Below the pieces are notes generated by a model. That model searched no databases. It saw nothing but the letters and a program-made list of their open reading frames with translations, and had not been told where the DNA came from. DNA of 48,394 bases from Pontibacillus marinus BH030004 = DSM 16465 (lineage in GTDB: Bacteria; Bacillota; Bacilli; Bacillales; BH030062): contig NZ_AULJ01000043.1 in the NCBI RefSeq assembly GCF_000425225.1, forward strand, positions 1 through 48,394. The letters are read 5' to 3'. The position numbers and the translations under genes are program-made. Below, in pieces: positions 7,189 through 15,732 of this stretch. Numbering within the stretch: position 1 is the first letter of the stretch; every line of letters begins with the position of its first letter.

Positions 7189-9788
7189 TGGTGACTATTA
7201 TGAGTAAAAGAAGCTGGATTGCATTAGTATCAGGAAGCTTAATGGTCTCCGTTCTCTCTCACCTTTTCTTTCTGTACAAATGGGGAGAGGGGAGTTTTAT
7301 GACGGGACCGAATGATGGTTTAAATCAAATGCTTCCTTTTAAACAATTTATATATGAAAACTATACAAGTGGGAATCTCTTTTATTCTCTTCAGTTTGGA
7401 TTTGGGGGAGATTTTTATGGTCAGCTTGGCTATTATTTCTCTACAAACCTTTTCTTTATCATGACGATTATCGTTGTATTTTTGTTGGAACTCCTTCATA
7501 TCATTGAGCAGCCGGATGTTTTGTTCTGGGCTCAGGCTATAGTGTTCACGAGTATCATTAGGATGACCCTTGTTATTACATTAACAACATTGGTCTTTAA
7601 ATATTTTTCATTCAGAAGTATGCCCGCATTTGTAGGAGCATCTCTTTATGGGTCCAGTGTGATCTATTTTAGACATGCTACATACTGGGAGTTTTTTGCG
7701 GATGCGTTTTTGTTCATCCCGTTACTGGTTCTAGGTGTGGAGAAAATTATTCGAGAAGGAAAGCCAGCATGGTTTGTTTTTGTCGTGGCAGCAACGATTT
7801 TTAACAACTTTTACTTTGCCTATATTAATTTTATCTTTATAGGAATTTATATCCTTTTCCGCTGGATGATTCCACTTAATGAAAACGAAAGCCATAAACT
7901 GAAACAGGTGAAGCTTTTCGCAACTTCTGGGGTTCTAGGTTTTGGTATTTCATCGATCGCCTTTATCCCAACCATCTATGCCTATTTTCAAAATTATCGT
8001 CCATCATTCAATCAGGAGATTCCTTTATTCGATCTTTCTGATAACATTTTACTGAATAGCTATACTTTTTTACTGTCTACCATTGTGGTACTTTTTCTGT
8101 TTATGTTTTCTTTTTACAAAAATAACCTGTTTCGTCTATTTGCTGCACTGACTTTGTTGCTGATCGTATTTCATTTTAGTCCTTTCATGGGAAGCGCGTT
8201 TAATGGCTTTTCCGCACCTAGGAACCGCTTTGAATACGTTGCCTTTTTTACGGCTGGAGGAATGGTAGCAGCCGGACTTCAACTACTGCAACAAACCAAA
8301 CTATTACGTTTACTAATAGCATCCCTGCTGACTTGTGTGGCCTATATCTTGTGTGGCTTTTTTGATCAAACCTATAGCATAAGTACGATTTATGATCAGT
8401 ACATGATTGCACTGCCTATTTTTATGATAACTGCTTTTTTTCTCCTAAACCTTCGTAACCAAAAGGTATGGATCACCGCGTGTGTATTAGTGTTACTAGC
8501 GAATGCGGGAATGGTGAACGTGTACCAATATGACAAAATATATAAAGCGGCAGGTGTAGAGGATACAACAAAACAATATATCACTAGTGATGGATACTAT
8601 TCCGAAGCTCAAAGGGAGATCGTTGAACGTGTGAAGAAGCAAGATACATCTCCGTTTTACCGATTCCAATGGAGAGGAGCGGATGAACGAAATAATATTC
8701 CTCTAATCCAGGATTTTTATGGGACCAGTGTGTATTCAAGTATTTTGAATCAAAATATCCTCTTTTGGTATTACAAGGATTTAGAAATTGATATGAAGCA
8801 TGAAAGTATTAGTAGATACTCTGGGTTTGGGGATCGCGCTAATGTATTTAGCTTGCTTCGGGGAAAGTATTTTATGGTGAAAAAAGGTGATGACCGAAAC
8901 ATTCCTTATGGTTTTGAGCACTATATGGAAAATCAAGAATATCAGGTCTATCGAAATACCAATATACTTCCTTTCGTACGAACAACAAGTACGGTGTATA
9001 GTGAAAAAACATTAGAAAAAGTCCCTATAGTAGCCAGGGAGCAAGCCATGCTTGATGGTGTGATTGTCAAAGATCCAGAGGGTAAGACAAAAAAGCCAAA
9101 TCATCTCGTAAATTTATTGGATCAAGTTGAAGTCGAAGCTGTAGGGGCTACTTATGAAGATGGACAGCTTAAGGTTACTGAAGAAAAAGGTGGCATTGAC
9201 CTAAATATATCTTCTCTTCCGAAAGAGGCAAAGGATCTGTATGTATCGTTCTACCTGCAAAACAATGACAAGGACGCTCCACTGTTTCATTTATCTGTAA
9301 ATGATTTTGAAACAGCTAGGAAATCACGCTCGTCATTTTATCGTACTGGAATGAATGACATTACCATCAGAGTGCCTAAAGATGATCAGATCTCCATAAG
9401 GGTTCCAAAAGGCAGTTATACACTTGAGGAATTAGATCTTTATCATGAGAACTACCGTACCTTGGAGCGTGCTGCAAAGAAATCTAATCCGCCTTCTGAT
9501 GTGAAGATCAATGGGAATCACATTCAGATCGAAGTAGAGAATAGCCAAAATGCCCGTTATCTCACTATCCCAGTTCCTTATGAAAAGGGCTGGCATGTAG
9601 AGGTAAATGGCGAGAAGAAAAAAGTCCAAGAAACGAATTATGCGTTTTTAGGAGTGAAGCTTGAACAGGGGACGAACCATATATCTTTTACCTACTACCC
9701 ACCGTATTTTAAGGTCCTATTAGCAGTATCTATTCTATCCCTGGTCTGCTCCATTCTTTGGGTTTTAATGCGAAAATATAAAAGCTAA
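7188..9788 (+). CDS. yfhO: YfhO-family membrane glycosyltransferase
   Basis: An 866-residue polytopic membrane protein, matching the length of B. subtilis YfhO (about 860). It has an N-terminal membrane helix, then G-P-N-D-G-L-N-Q-M-L-P-F with an acidic residue typical of GT-C active sites. About a dozen helices follow, then a large extracellular domain (about 450-835) and one last helix near the C-terminus. YfhO is the transferase that moves the sugar from the lipid carrier to lipoteichoic acid outside the cell. It is the third gene of the csbB operon. ATG 7188 overlaps the gtcA stop; ATG 7200 is an alternative start. Confidence 0.87.
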   Translation: MVTIMSKRSWIALVSGSLMVSVLSHLFFLYKWGEGSFMTGPNDGLNQMLPFKQFIYENYTSGNLFYSLQFGFGGDFYGQLGYYFSTNLFFIMTIIVVFLLELLHIIEQPDVLFWAQAIVFTSIIRMTLVITLTTLVFKYFSFRSMPAFVGASLYGSSVIYFRHATYWEFFADAFLFIPLLVLGVEKIIREGKPAWFVFVVAATIFNNFYFAYINFIFIGIYILFRWMIPLNENESHKLKQVKLFATSGVLGFGISSIAFIPTIYAYFQNYRPSFNQEIPLFDLSDNILLNSYTFLLSTIVVLFLFMFSFYKNNLFRLFAALTLLLIVFHFSPFMGSAFNGFSAPRNRFEYVAFFTAGGMVAAGLQLLQQTKLLRLLIASLLTCVAYILCGFFDQTYSISTIYDQYMIALPIFMITAFFLLNLRNQKVWITACVLVLLANAGMVNVYQYDKIYKAAGVEDTTKQYITSDGYYSEAQREIVERVKKQDTSPFYRFQWRGADERNNIPLIQDFYGTSVYSSILNQNILFWYYKDLEIDMKHESISRYSGFGDRANVFSLLRGKYFMVKKGDDRNIPYGFEHYMENQEYQVYRNTNILPFVRTTSTVYSEKTLEKVPIVAREQAMLDGVIVKDPEGKTKKPNHLVNLLDQVEVEAVGATYEDGQLKVTEEKGGIDLNISSLPKEAKDLYVSFYLQNNDKDAPLFHLSVNDFETARKSRSSFYRTGMNDITIRVPKDDQISIRVPKGSYTLEELDLYHENYRTLERAAKKSNPPSDVKINGNHIQIEVENSQNARYLTIPVPYEKGWHVEVNGEKKKVQETNYAFLGVKLEQGTNHISFTYYPPYFKVLLAVSILSLVCSILWVLMRKYKS

Positions 9789-9815
9789 ATAAACGATTTG
9801 CCGAGATCACTTTTA

Positions 9816-9839
9816 TTTGAAATAATGGTTACTATTAAA
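9816..9839 (+). promoter_or_regulatory. Copy 2 (variant) of TTTGAAATAATTGG motif
   Basis: TTTGAAATAATGGTTACTATTAAA contains the two conserved halves with three extra bases between them. It lies 58 bases upstream of the small membrane protein at 9898. Confidence 0.45.
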
Positions 9840-9897
9840 TCTACTCAAGTGTAACTGGGGTATAAACGAAATGGACATTTAAATGGGGGTTCTTAGC

Positions 9898-10155
9898 TTG
9901 GAGATCAATTTGAAACTAAGTAAGTGGAGGGAACAAGGTGTAAAGGGAAGAATAGGATTAATAATTCAAAATATAGGTGTTCTCGGCTTCTTTGGATCTT
10001 TAATACATAACTCTCTAAATTTGAATTTTGTTTCGTTCAGTTCTGTTTTACCATATGTGTTTTTTATTTTAGGTATTGTAGGTACTATAGTTGTGTTTTG
10101 TTTTGATAAAAAGAGAGAAATCGATGTTAAACCCTTAAAACGGCCAATAGATTAG
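9898..10155 (+). CDS. Small two-helix membrane protein
   Basis: An 85-residue protein with two hydrophobic segments (about 24-40 and 50-70) and a basic C-terminus; the function is unknown. I prefer TTG 9898, eight bases after GGGGG (9885-9889), over ATG 9883, which has no ribosome site and itself overlaps the G run. It is a single-gene unit between the promoter-like motif at 9816 and a terminator at 10188. Confidence 0.6.
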   Translation: MEINLKLSKWREQGVKGRIGLIIQNIGVLGFFGSLIHNSLNLNFVSFSSVLPYVFFILGIVGTIVVFCFDKKREIDVKPLKRPID

Positions 10156-10187
10156 AAAAATAACATTTTCACTACCAACATGATGAG

Positions 10188-10217
10188 GATGCGTTTATTT
10201 AAAAACGCGTCTTTTTT
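10188..10217 (+). terminator. Rho-independent terminator
   Basis: GATGCGTTT (10188-10196) pairs with AAACGCGTC (10203-10211), with one G-U pair, and is followed by T6. Confidence 0.85.
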
Positions 10218-10277
10218 GTTTTCTTATTCTCTTAAAAGTATTTAGTTAAAAAATACTATTGAGGATATGTAAATTTT

Positions 10278-10299
10278 TTGTAACGATTGGTCTTAAGTT
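10278..10299 (+). promoter_or_regulatory. Degenerate copy of TTTGAAATAATTGG motif
   Basis: TTGTAACGATTGGTCTTAAG shares the ATTGGT-TTAA core with the motif at 586, 11396, 21571 and 40590. It lies about 40 bases ahead of the lipoprotein start at 10338. Confidence 0.3.
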
Positions 10300-10337
10300 A
10301 ATGTGGAAGTGTTAAGTAAATGTATAAGGGGTGCATT

Positions 10338-10892
10338 ATGAATAAGAATATCGTATTTTCATTACTGATTGTATTTGTTTTAAGTGCTTGTACACAGTCG
10401 TCTAGTTACCTAGGTGAACAAGAAATTAAAAATAGTGATAAATTAAAAGAATTTAACCGTACAATTAAATTTCCGACTTACTCACCATTTGAAGTAGGTA
10501 AGACCTCTGTTGATATAAAATATAGAGGCCCTCAAGAGATTAAAGATGATAAGGTTATAAAATCAAAAGAAGGCGAACCTAAATTTCAAACAATAATAAC
10601 TCGTTATACATCTAAAGATTCACCAACAACCATTCTGGAAATTGAACAAAGCAGTTCTTCTGTTTCTCCTTTAGAAGTCAATAGCCGTTATTCTAAAGAC
10701 AATTTAATAGATATAGGAGATGGCTTGAAAGGTTTATATTACTTTAATGGAAGGGCACAAATACTCTCATGGGAAGATGAGGGTTCTACCTATAACATGT
10801 ACGTAATGACAAAATCTAAAGAAAAACAAGAAAGAGAACCGGTCGATAAGAAAGAAATATTTAAAATAGCTAAGTCCTTTAAAACGTATTAA
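10338..10892 (+). CDS. Lipoprotein with DUF4367-like features
   Basis: A 184-residue lipoprotein. ATG 10338 lies behind AAGGGG and gives a clean signal peptide M-N-K-N-I-V-F ending in the lipobox L-S-A-C. The mature domain has F-P-T-Y-S-P-F near its start and an aromatic W-E-D-E-G-S-T-Y-N segment near the end. Both resemble DUF4367-type domains found in extracellular parts of Bacillus sporulation and sigma-related proteins. The similarity is read by eye and is only suggestive. It lies just upstream of a second lipoprotein gene, and the two may share a transcript. Confidence 0.65.
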   Translation: MNKNIVFSLLIVFVLSACTQSSSYLGEQEIKNSDKLKEFNRTIKFPTYSPFEVGKTSVDIKYRGPQEIKDDKVIKSKEGEPKFQTIITRYTSKDSPTTILEIEQSSSSVSPLEVNSRYSKDNLIDIGDGLKGLYYFNGRAQILSWEDEGSTYNMYVMTKSKEKQEREPVDKKEIFKIAKSFKTY

Positions 10893-10948
10893 TCTTATCA
10901 ACTAAAGTAGTGATTAGTAGTGGGATAGAAAGTTTAGGTGATTGCTTA

Positions 10949-11296
10949 ATGAAAAAATCCTTTTTGTTTATTTTACTAATATTTGCAGCTTCTATCCTTT
11001 TTAGCTGTAGTGATAGTAGCGGCAATAACGATAATGGCTTTAAAGGAGAAATAATAGAGGTTAAAACTATAAAAGAGCAAGAAGATGAGATTGACTATAT
11101 CAAAATAAATCTTGAAAGTGGAAGTTTCAAGGGAGCATATACGTTAATTGTTAACATTCATGAAGAAGAATTGGAAATAGACATCAATAGATTAAAAGTA
11201 GGTCAAAAAGTAGAAGTGATTACTAATGGTATCATTGCTGAATCTAAGCCACCCAAAGTTCTAGCAAAAGAAATTAAGATTATCGAAAATGAATAA
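10949..11296 (+). CDS. DUF3221/YobA-like lipoprotein
   Basis: A 115-residue lipoprotein. ATG 10949 follows AGGTGA and gives M-K-K-S, a hydrophobic core and the lipobox L-F-S-C. The mature part is a small beta-rich domain whose end, L-K-V-G-Q-K-V-E-V, then G-x-x-A-E-S-x-P-P, then A-K-E-I-K-I, resembles the OB-fold-like DUF3221 family (YobA). Function is unknown. It starts 57 bases after the previous lipoprotein gene and is followed by a terminator, so these two form a likely operon. Confidence 0.7.
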   Translation: MKKSFLFILLIFAASILFSCSDSSGNNDNGFKGEIIEVKTIKEQEDEIDYIKINLESGSFKGAYTLIVNIHEEELEIDINRLKVGQKVEVITNGIIAESKPPKVLAKEIKIIENE

Positions 11297-11305
11297 TGTT
11301 TTTTT

Positions 11306-11336
11306 AGTGGCCACGCATTAAGTGTGGTCACTTTTA
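11306..11336 (+). terminator. Terminator after lipoprotein pair
   Basis: AGTGGCCAC (11306-11314) pairs with GTGGTCACT (11324-11332), with one G-U pair, and is followed by a short T run. A T-rich run also precedes the stem. Confidence 0.75.
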
Positions 11337-11395
11337 TATGAGATTTTCTAACCAATTTGATAATTAAAAAGAAAGTATTGAGGAAATTACCTTTA

Positions 11396-11416
11396 TTTGA
11401 AATAATTGGTATAAGA
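11396..11416 (+). promoter_or_regulatory. Copy 3 of TTTGAAATAATTGG motif
   Basis: TTTGAAATAATTGGTATAAG lies 51 bases ahead of the gene at 11468. In this copy TGGTATAAG is close to a canonical extended -10 element, which supports the promoter reading. Confidence 0.55.
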
Positions 11417-11467
11417 TGAGCGGATGTGGATGTCATTATAAAATCATACCTATGAGGAGGCTAAAGT

Positions 11468-11668
11468 GTGGAAGTTATTATTGTTAATGTTGTTTTTGTA
11501 ATTTTAGTTGTAACACTCATTGGCTTTATCATATACAGAGATCATAAGAGTAACAAACAAAACCCTTCAACAAACCATAAAGGGAAATCAAAAAGTGATG
11601 TAAATCAAGATAAAGAACATGCTGAAAAATTGACAGAAGCACAAAAAGGCAATGGTCGAGCTTGGTGA
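11468..11668 (+). CDS. Small single-pass membrane protein
   Basis: A 66-residue protein with one N-terminal membrane helix (about 4-22) and a charged Lys/Asn/Gln-rich tail. GTG 11468 lies seven bases after GAGGAGG. The topology suggests a cytosolic tail. It is followed after 75 bases by a member of the paralogous membrane family and may be cotranscribed with it. The family is not recognised. Confidence 0.6.
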   Translation: MEVIIVNVVFVILVVTLIGFIIYRDHKSNKQNPSTNHKGKSKSDVNQDKEHAEKLTEAQKGNGRAW

Positions 11669-11743
11669 CCTTTTTGGATTTTGGCTTGAAGGTGCAGATC
11701 TCATTTTTGGAAAGTTATTTTCGAGTAGTAAAGAGGTGTTTAT

Positions 11744-12142
11744 ATTAAGAAGAATATCATTTTTGTAATATTAATTTTATCTGGTTTATCGATCTTCATG
11801 CATTTATCAATATCGACATATTGGGATTTGAAAGAAGCTGAAGACAATGGGGTTTTGTCAACTACTCTAAGTATAAAACTAAGCTTATGGGTGTTTGTGT
11901 TTGGCGTTTTATTAGAATGGAAGAGCTTAAAGCGTTTAATCCAGGGACAATTTAAAATCACCTGGTTGTTCATTCCTGCGATCATTTTAACCGTGTTAAG
12001 CTTTATTCCAAGCTACCACTGGGTATCTTGGTTCGGAGTGGGGTATCCATTTTTTATAGAAATGTTCTATATTCCAAAAACACAACCATTACTAGATGCA
12101 GCATCTGGCATTCTATTTATTCGTTCCATCAGTGGGGAATAG
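11744..12142 (+). CDS. Four-helix membrane protein, paralogue family member 1, ATT start
   Basis: A 132-residue membrane protein of an unnamed family with two paralogues at 21615 and 22035. Helix 1 is N-terminal, helix 2 ends in L-L-E-W-K, helix 3 is W-L-F-I-P-A-I-I-L-T, and helix 4 ends in I-R-S-I-S. No ATG, GTG or TTG lies between the upstream stop (11729-11731) and helix 1. ATT 11744 has GAGGTG (11733-11738) five bases upstream. Read from ATT, D-L-K-E-A falls at residues 28-32, exactly as in the 21615 paralogue. The first ATG (11798) lies inside helix 1 with no ribosome site. The function is unknown. Confidence 0.65.
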   Translation: MKKNIIFVILILSGLSIFMHLSISTYWDLKEAEDNGVLSTTLSIKLSLWVFVFGVLLEWKSLKRLIQGQFKITWLFIPAIILTVLSFIPSYHWVSWFGVGYPFFIEMFYIPKTQPLLDAASGILFIRSISGE

Positions 12143-12203
12143 AAGTAATTAATTGAGCTTTATGATGTATTGTTATGACTTTGAGAAAAGAGGCGTTTGT
12201 TTT

Positions 12204-12824
12204 ATGGTCACTCTATATATCACCAGACATGGAGAGACAGTTTGGAACACAGAAAAAAGAATGCAAGGCTGGTCAGACTCCAAACTGACAGAAAACGGAG
12301 AACGAAATGCTGAATCCTTAGGGAATCGATTAAAAGATACTAATCTATCTGCTATATACTCGAGTCCTAGTGATCGAACGAAAAGAACTTCTGACTTAAT
12401 AAAGGGAACAAGAGATATACCGATCTTTTACGATGACAATCTAAAGGAGATTAATATGGGGGAATGGGAGGGACAAACGCTACCAACCATTAAAGATACA
12501 TTTCCGTTAGAATTTGACTCTTTCTGGAACACTCCTCATCTATTTACTCCAATTGGAGGAGAAACATTTGAACAAGTGAGAGATAGAACAATTGATTTTA
12601 TAGATCATATTAGAAAAAACCATGAGTCAGGTAATGTGTTAGTAGTTTCTCACTCAAACGTGATCAAATGCATGTTTTCAATTTTTAAGAATCTCAAAAC
12701 AGAAGATATATGGGCACCTCCTTATATACAGGATACAAGCTTGAGTATTGTAGAGCTTCATCAAAGTGAATGCAAAATCTTATTAGAAGGTGATGTTTCC
12801 CATAAGGAATACCTAAAAACCTAA
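12204..12824 (+). CDS. Histidine phosphatase family protein
   Basis: A 206-residue protein of the phosphoglycerate-mutase-like histidine phosphatase superfamily. The catalytic R-H-G-E-T is at 8-12, the second Arg lies in S-S-P-S-D-R, the acid/base Glu in N-M-G-E-W-E-G, and the second catalytic His in V-V-S-H-S-N. Typical members dephosphorylate small metabolites; the substrate here is unknown. ATG 12204 is chosen, with AGAGG upstream, because it places the RHG motif near the N-terminus as in the family. Confidence 0.85.
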   Translation: MVTLYITRHGETVWNTEKRMQGWSDSKLTENGERNAESLGNRLKDTNLSAIYSSPSDRTKRTSDLIKGTRDIPIFYDDNLKEINMGEWEGQTLPTIKDTFPLEFDSFWNTPHLFTPIGGETFEQVRDRTIDFIDHIRKNHESGNVLVVSHSNVIKCMFSIFKNLKTEDIWAPPYIQDTSLSIVELHQSECKILLEGDVSHKEYLKT

Positions 12825-12908
12825 TTATAAGCATAGTTAAATTGTAACTCACTCATACATCTGGTGAATTAGGAAAGCATTTTCACCTAAAAAGGAGAGT
12901 TCAAGAGA

Positions 12909-13673
12909 TTGAGAGATATTCAAGAAATGCAGCAACAACTTAAAGGTACCTTTAAAGTATTAAATGGACTTCCAGATTATATTCTAATTGAAGAAAAAGA
13001 CGAATCGATATATGAACAATCAAAAATTCAGGAACAGCTGCAATATATAATTAACGCAGGTATATCCCTTGGTATAAAAAGGATAAGTGCTGTTATACAT
13101 AGAAGTACCAAGCATTATCAAGAGCTCTCTAACCTAATGATCTCACATGGCTTTGAACCATATGCTAATAAAGTTGAAGTGTTTAAAGAGCTGATCGATC
13201 TGCCTAACGTAGTACATGATTATAAATGGCATTCAATAAGTGATCTCTCCATTTCTGAAGATGCATTTAAACACTATTGGGAGCAATGTATGAGCGATTC
13301 TGAAAATGAACCGTCAACTCTATCAATGGAGCAATATCTGGATTCAGTTAAAAGTGAACTAGGGGACTCTTGGAAGGAGACATGTAAGGTTGTTTTTCTT
13401 GAAGGTAAACCACTAGGAGTAACAATGCCCCATATTGAACCTGGTACAAATGATGAAGGTAGATTATTTTACTTTGGAATATTACCAGAAGAAAGAGGCA
13501 AGGGACATAGCACCCCCATTCACTATCAATCTCTTATTCATTTAAAAGAAATGGGAGCGACGTATTACATTGGTAATACTCACGAAGATAACGTAAAGAT
13601 GCAGCGGGTATTTGAGAGGAATGGTTGTAAGGTAAGGGCAAGAACGGAATCCTATTATAAGTATTTTGAATAA
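12909..13673 (+). CDS. GNAT family acetyltransferase
   Basis: A 254-residue protein whose C-terminal half is a GNAT domain. It shows V-V-F-L-E-G-K-P-L-G-V, then F-Y-F-G-I-L-P-E-E-R-G-K-G as the acetyl-CoA binding loop, then the end segment N-V-K-M-Q-R-V-F-E-R-N-G. The N-terminal half is probably a second degenerate lobe. TTG 12909 follows GGAGAG. The next gene starts 14 bases after its stop, so the two are probably cotranscribed. The acceptor is unknown. Confidence 0.8.
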   Translation: MRDIQEMQQQLKGTFKVLNGLPDYILIEEKDESIYEQSKIQEQLQYIINAGISLGIKRISAVIHRSTKHYQELSNLMISHGFEPYANKVEVFKELIDLPNVVHDYKWHSISDLSISEDAFKHYWEQCMSDSENEPSTLSMEQYLDSVKSELGDSWKETCKVVFLEGKPLGVTMPHIEPGTNDEGRLFYFGILPEERGKGHSTPIHYQSLIHLKEMGATYYIGNTHEDNVKMQRVFERNGCKVRARTESYYKYFE

Positions 13674-13687
13674 AAGGAGAGATCTTT

Positions 13688-14254
13688 ATCGAAGAATATG
13701 TCTATCATATGGTTCCTAAGAAGATGTTTGGAGATCAACTCATGCCTTTGAACAGATTAAAGGTGAAAGATGAAGAGCTTTATAAGAAATATATTAAAAA
13801 GTACGAAGATCATCCAAAACGTAAGAAATTACCTCAAAGGAAAATCCCTAAGCTTGATTGTTTATGGAACGGTGTCCTTCATTTTCTCCCTCTACACCCA
13901 AACCATGTATATGAAGCTCTCAAGACATTTGAAGTGAATGCAAGAACAGATTTACTCTTTTTTGAAATACCTATAGATAACCTATCAAACAACCAAAATG
14001 TTATATATCAAACTGATAAAACAAGTTATCGAGGCCCTGATAAAGTTATTCCTGATGAACATATACATACCATAGATACCCAGCAATATCATGAACTTAC
14101 CTCAATCCCTCAAGACACAGTTGATTACTATAAAGAGGAAAGTGGAAAAGGGAACAAGTTTGGAATGTTTCAATTCATTCCACATCTCTTTAGTTATGGA
14201 GAAGTAGATATTTCGAATGCAGAAGTGGTTAATTGGAGTAATAAATTGCACTAA
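13688..14254 (+). CDS. Uncharacterised protein, ATC start likely
   Basis: A 188-residue cytosolic protein resembling a group found in Bacillus genomes that begins Y-H-M-V-P-K-x-M and continues with P-L-N-x-L-K and L-W-N-x-V-L-H. I know no function for it. AGGAG (13675-13679) lies eight bases before ATC 13688. The first ATG (13709) is 29 bases from that site, and the upstream frame has a stop at 13667. An ATC start is therefore the best reading. It follows the GNAT gene by 14 bases. Confidence 0.65.
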   Translation: MEEYVYHMVPKKMFGDQLMPLNRLKVKDEELYKKYIKKYEDHPKRKKLPQRKIPKLDCLWNGVLHFLPLHPNHVYEALKTFEVNARTDLLFFEIPIDNLSNNQNVIYQTDKTSYRGPDKVIPDEHIHTIDTQQYHELTSIPQDTVDYYKEESGKGNKFGMFQFIPHLFSYGEVDISNAEVVNWSNKLH

Positions 14255-14296
14255 TTATAATTTTTAAATTGCGTTATCTAAAATGGAGGAGTTCGC

Positions 14297-14656
14297 GTGA
14301 AAGGACTGCTAATAAGATCACCATGGATTGATCTAATCTTAGAAGGTAAAAAGACTTGGGAGATACGAGGGTCCAATACTAAAAAGAGAGGGAGAATTGG
14401 GTTAATCAAAAGTGGCTCAGGCATCGTTTATGGAACAGTCAATATTGTTGAAAGTAAAGAACTTACTTTAGATGAATATAAAAATGGTTCACATCTTCAT
14501 TGCGTGAGTAGTGAAGACACTATCCAACTCCCATACAAGAAAACTTATGCTTGGGTTTTAGATAATCCAATCATTTATGACACCCCAATTCCATACCAGC
14601 ATCCTATGGGGGCAGTAATTTGGGTTGATCTTTCAAAGGCTCTAAATATTAAATAG
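14297..14656 (+). CDS. ASCH domain protein
   Basis: A 119-residue protein matching the ASCH fold, which is related to PUA domains and tied to RNA binding or nucleoside hydrolysis. The opening G-L-L-I-R-S-P-W-I-D-L-I-L-E-G-K-K-T-W-E has the conserved G-K-K-T-x-E motif, followed by R-G-R-I-G-L. GTG 14297 lies behind GGAGG. It is the last gene before the terminator at 14694 and may belong to the transcript starting at 12909. Confidence 0.8.
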   Translation: MKGLLIRSPWIDLILEGKKTWEIRGSNTKKRGRIGLIKSGSGIVYGTVNIVESKELTLDEYKNGSHLHCVSSEDTIQLPYKKTYAWVLDNPIIYDTPIPYQHPMGAVIWVDLSKALNIK

Positions 14657-14693
14657 CTACTTGGATTAAAATATCCATTAATAATGATATGAA

Positions 14694-14734
14694 AAAAGAC
14701 TTCCAGTTTTATAATATTTGGAAGTCCTTTTGTG
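14694..14734 (+). terminator. Bidirectional terminator
   Basis: AAAAGACTTCCA (14694-14705) pairs with TGGAAGTCCTTTT (14719-14731) with a bulge. The run of A before and T after the stem can end both the plus-strand ASCH transcript and the minus-strand gene at 14779. Confidence 0.75.
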
Positions 14735-14778
14735 TTATAGAATTAATTAAGTAAAGAATCCTGTCAGCAATATATTAT

Positions 14779-15270
14779 TTACGACTCTGTAACATCTACC
14801 TCTAATGAATAAGGAATACCAAGATACGTGTATTTTATATTTAAGGTTTTAGGCACTTCATTACCAAATACCCGTAACCCATAATGTTTTATGATTTTTT
14901 TGTCACCCTTTTGATATAGCTTTCTTTGTTCATCAAGTGGTAACACAGGTTGAATTTCTAATTCACTAAGTTTGTGGAAAGTAATATATCGATCTTCATC
15001 CAGACCTCCCCCAGCAATCATATGATTTGACCTACTTACGCCCAATTCAACTTTTTCAGCTTTAAATCCATTAACTAATACATCTTTAAGTTTAAGATTT
15101 GCAAATCCGTTGTTTTCTATTTCCACAACTCTTTTTGTTTCATAATCTGCATAAAAGCTTACTCCCTTTGACGATAATGGTGGGTTAGATTTTAGATATA
15201 TGAAGCACCCACATAACAAAAAGACAAAAATGAGACCAGTTATTAGAAGTTTTCTTCTCAGAATAATCAC
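14779..15270 (-). CDS. Membrane-anchored secreted protein of unknown function
   Basis: About 163 residues with one N-terminal hydrophobic segment ending L-L-C-G-C-F, either a non-classical lipobox or a membrane anchor, followed by an extracellular domain. The start is uncertain: GTG 15270 overlaps the AGAGG ribosome site, while ATT (15264-15262) and CTG (15261-15259) are five and eight bases from it. It is transcribed alone, opposite to its neighbours. No family was recognised. Confidence 0.55.
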   Translation of the reverse strand: MIILRRKLLITGLIFVFLLCGCFIYLKSNPPLSSKGVSFYADYETKRVVEIENNGFANLKLKDVLVNGFKAEKVELGVSRSNHMIAGGGLDEDRYITFHKLSELEIQPVLPLDEQRKLYQKGDKKIIKHYGLRVFGNEVPKTLNIKYTYLGIPYSLEVDVTES

Positions 15271-15477
15271 CTCTCTTCAAGGTATATGAAGTTGATATAT
15301 GTATGGAAGTATAGTTACCAAATTGTAGCATTCGTTATCTAAATAAGATACCCTTCTGAATTCTATTATACTTTTTATCAATTTAGCTCCTTGAAATAAC
15401 AATCATTTGTTATAGTATTAGTAAGAATATTATATAATAGTAAAATGTGAAAAGCATTAAACAAATGGAGTGTTCAT

Positions 15478-15672
15478 ATGCAAAAATTAGACAAGTTTTT
15501 AACCTACTTTTACATCATTTTAGGTGCTATCTTCGGAATATCATTCTTGTACACCCTATTTACCGCAGGGGAACTGATACTTATTGATGGCGCCTTTACT
15601 GTTGTGGCCTTTTTTGCAGCTTACATGGCAAAGAGAAGAAGAGAGAAAATGATGGGCGGAAATACCAACTAG
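15478..15672 (+). CDS. Small two-helix membrane protein
   Basis: A 64-residue protein with two hydrophobic segments (about 8-28 and 33-50) and a basic end, K-R-R-R-E-K. ATG 15478 is preceded by a purine-rich AAATGGAG. The function is unknown. It converges on citA, with a shared terminator between them. Confidence 0.6.
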   Translation: MQKLDKFLTYFYIILGAIFGISFLYTLFTAGELILIDGAFTVVAFFAAYMAKRRREKMMGGNTN

Positions 15673-15685
15673 GTTCTACTTCTAT

Positions 15686-15725
15686 AAAAAGGACTCGTGA
15701 AGTTATGCTTTCGCGAGTCCTTTTA
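15686..15725 (+). terminator. Bidirectional terminator between 15478 gene and citA
   Basis: AAAAGGACTCG (15687-15697) pairs with CGAGTCCTTTT (15714-15724) around a TGAAG/CTTTCG extension. The symmetrical A and T flanks suit both strands. Confidence 0.8.
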
Positions 15726-15732
15726 AAATACA

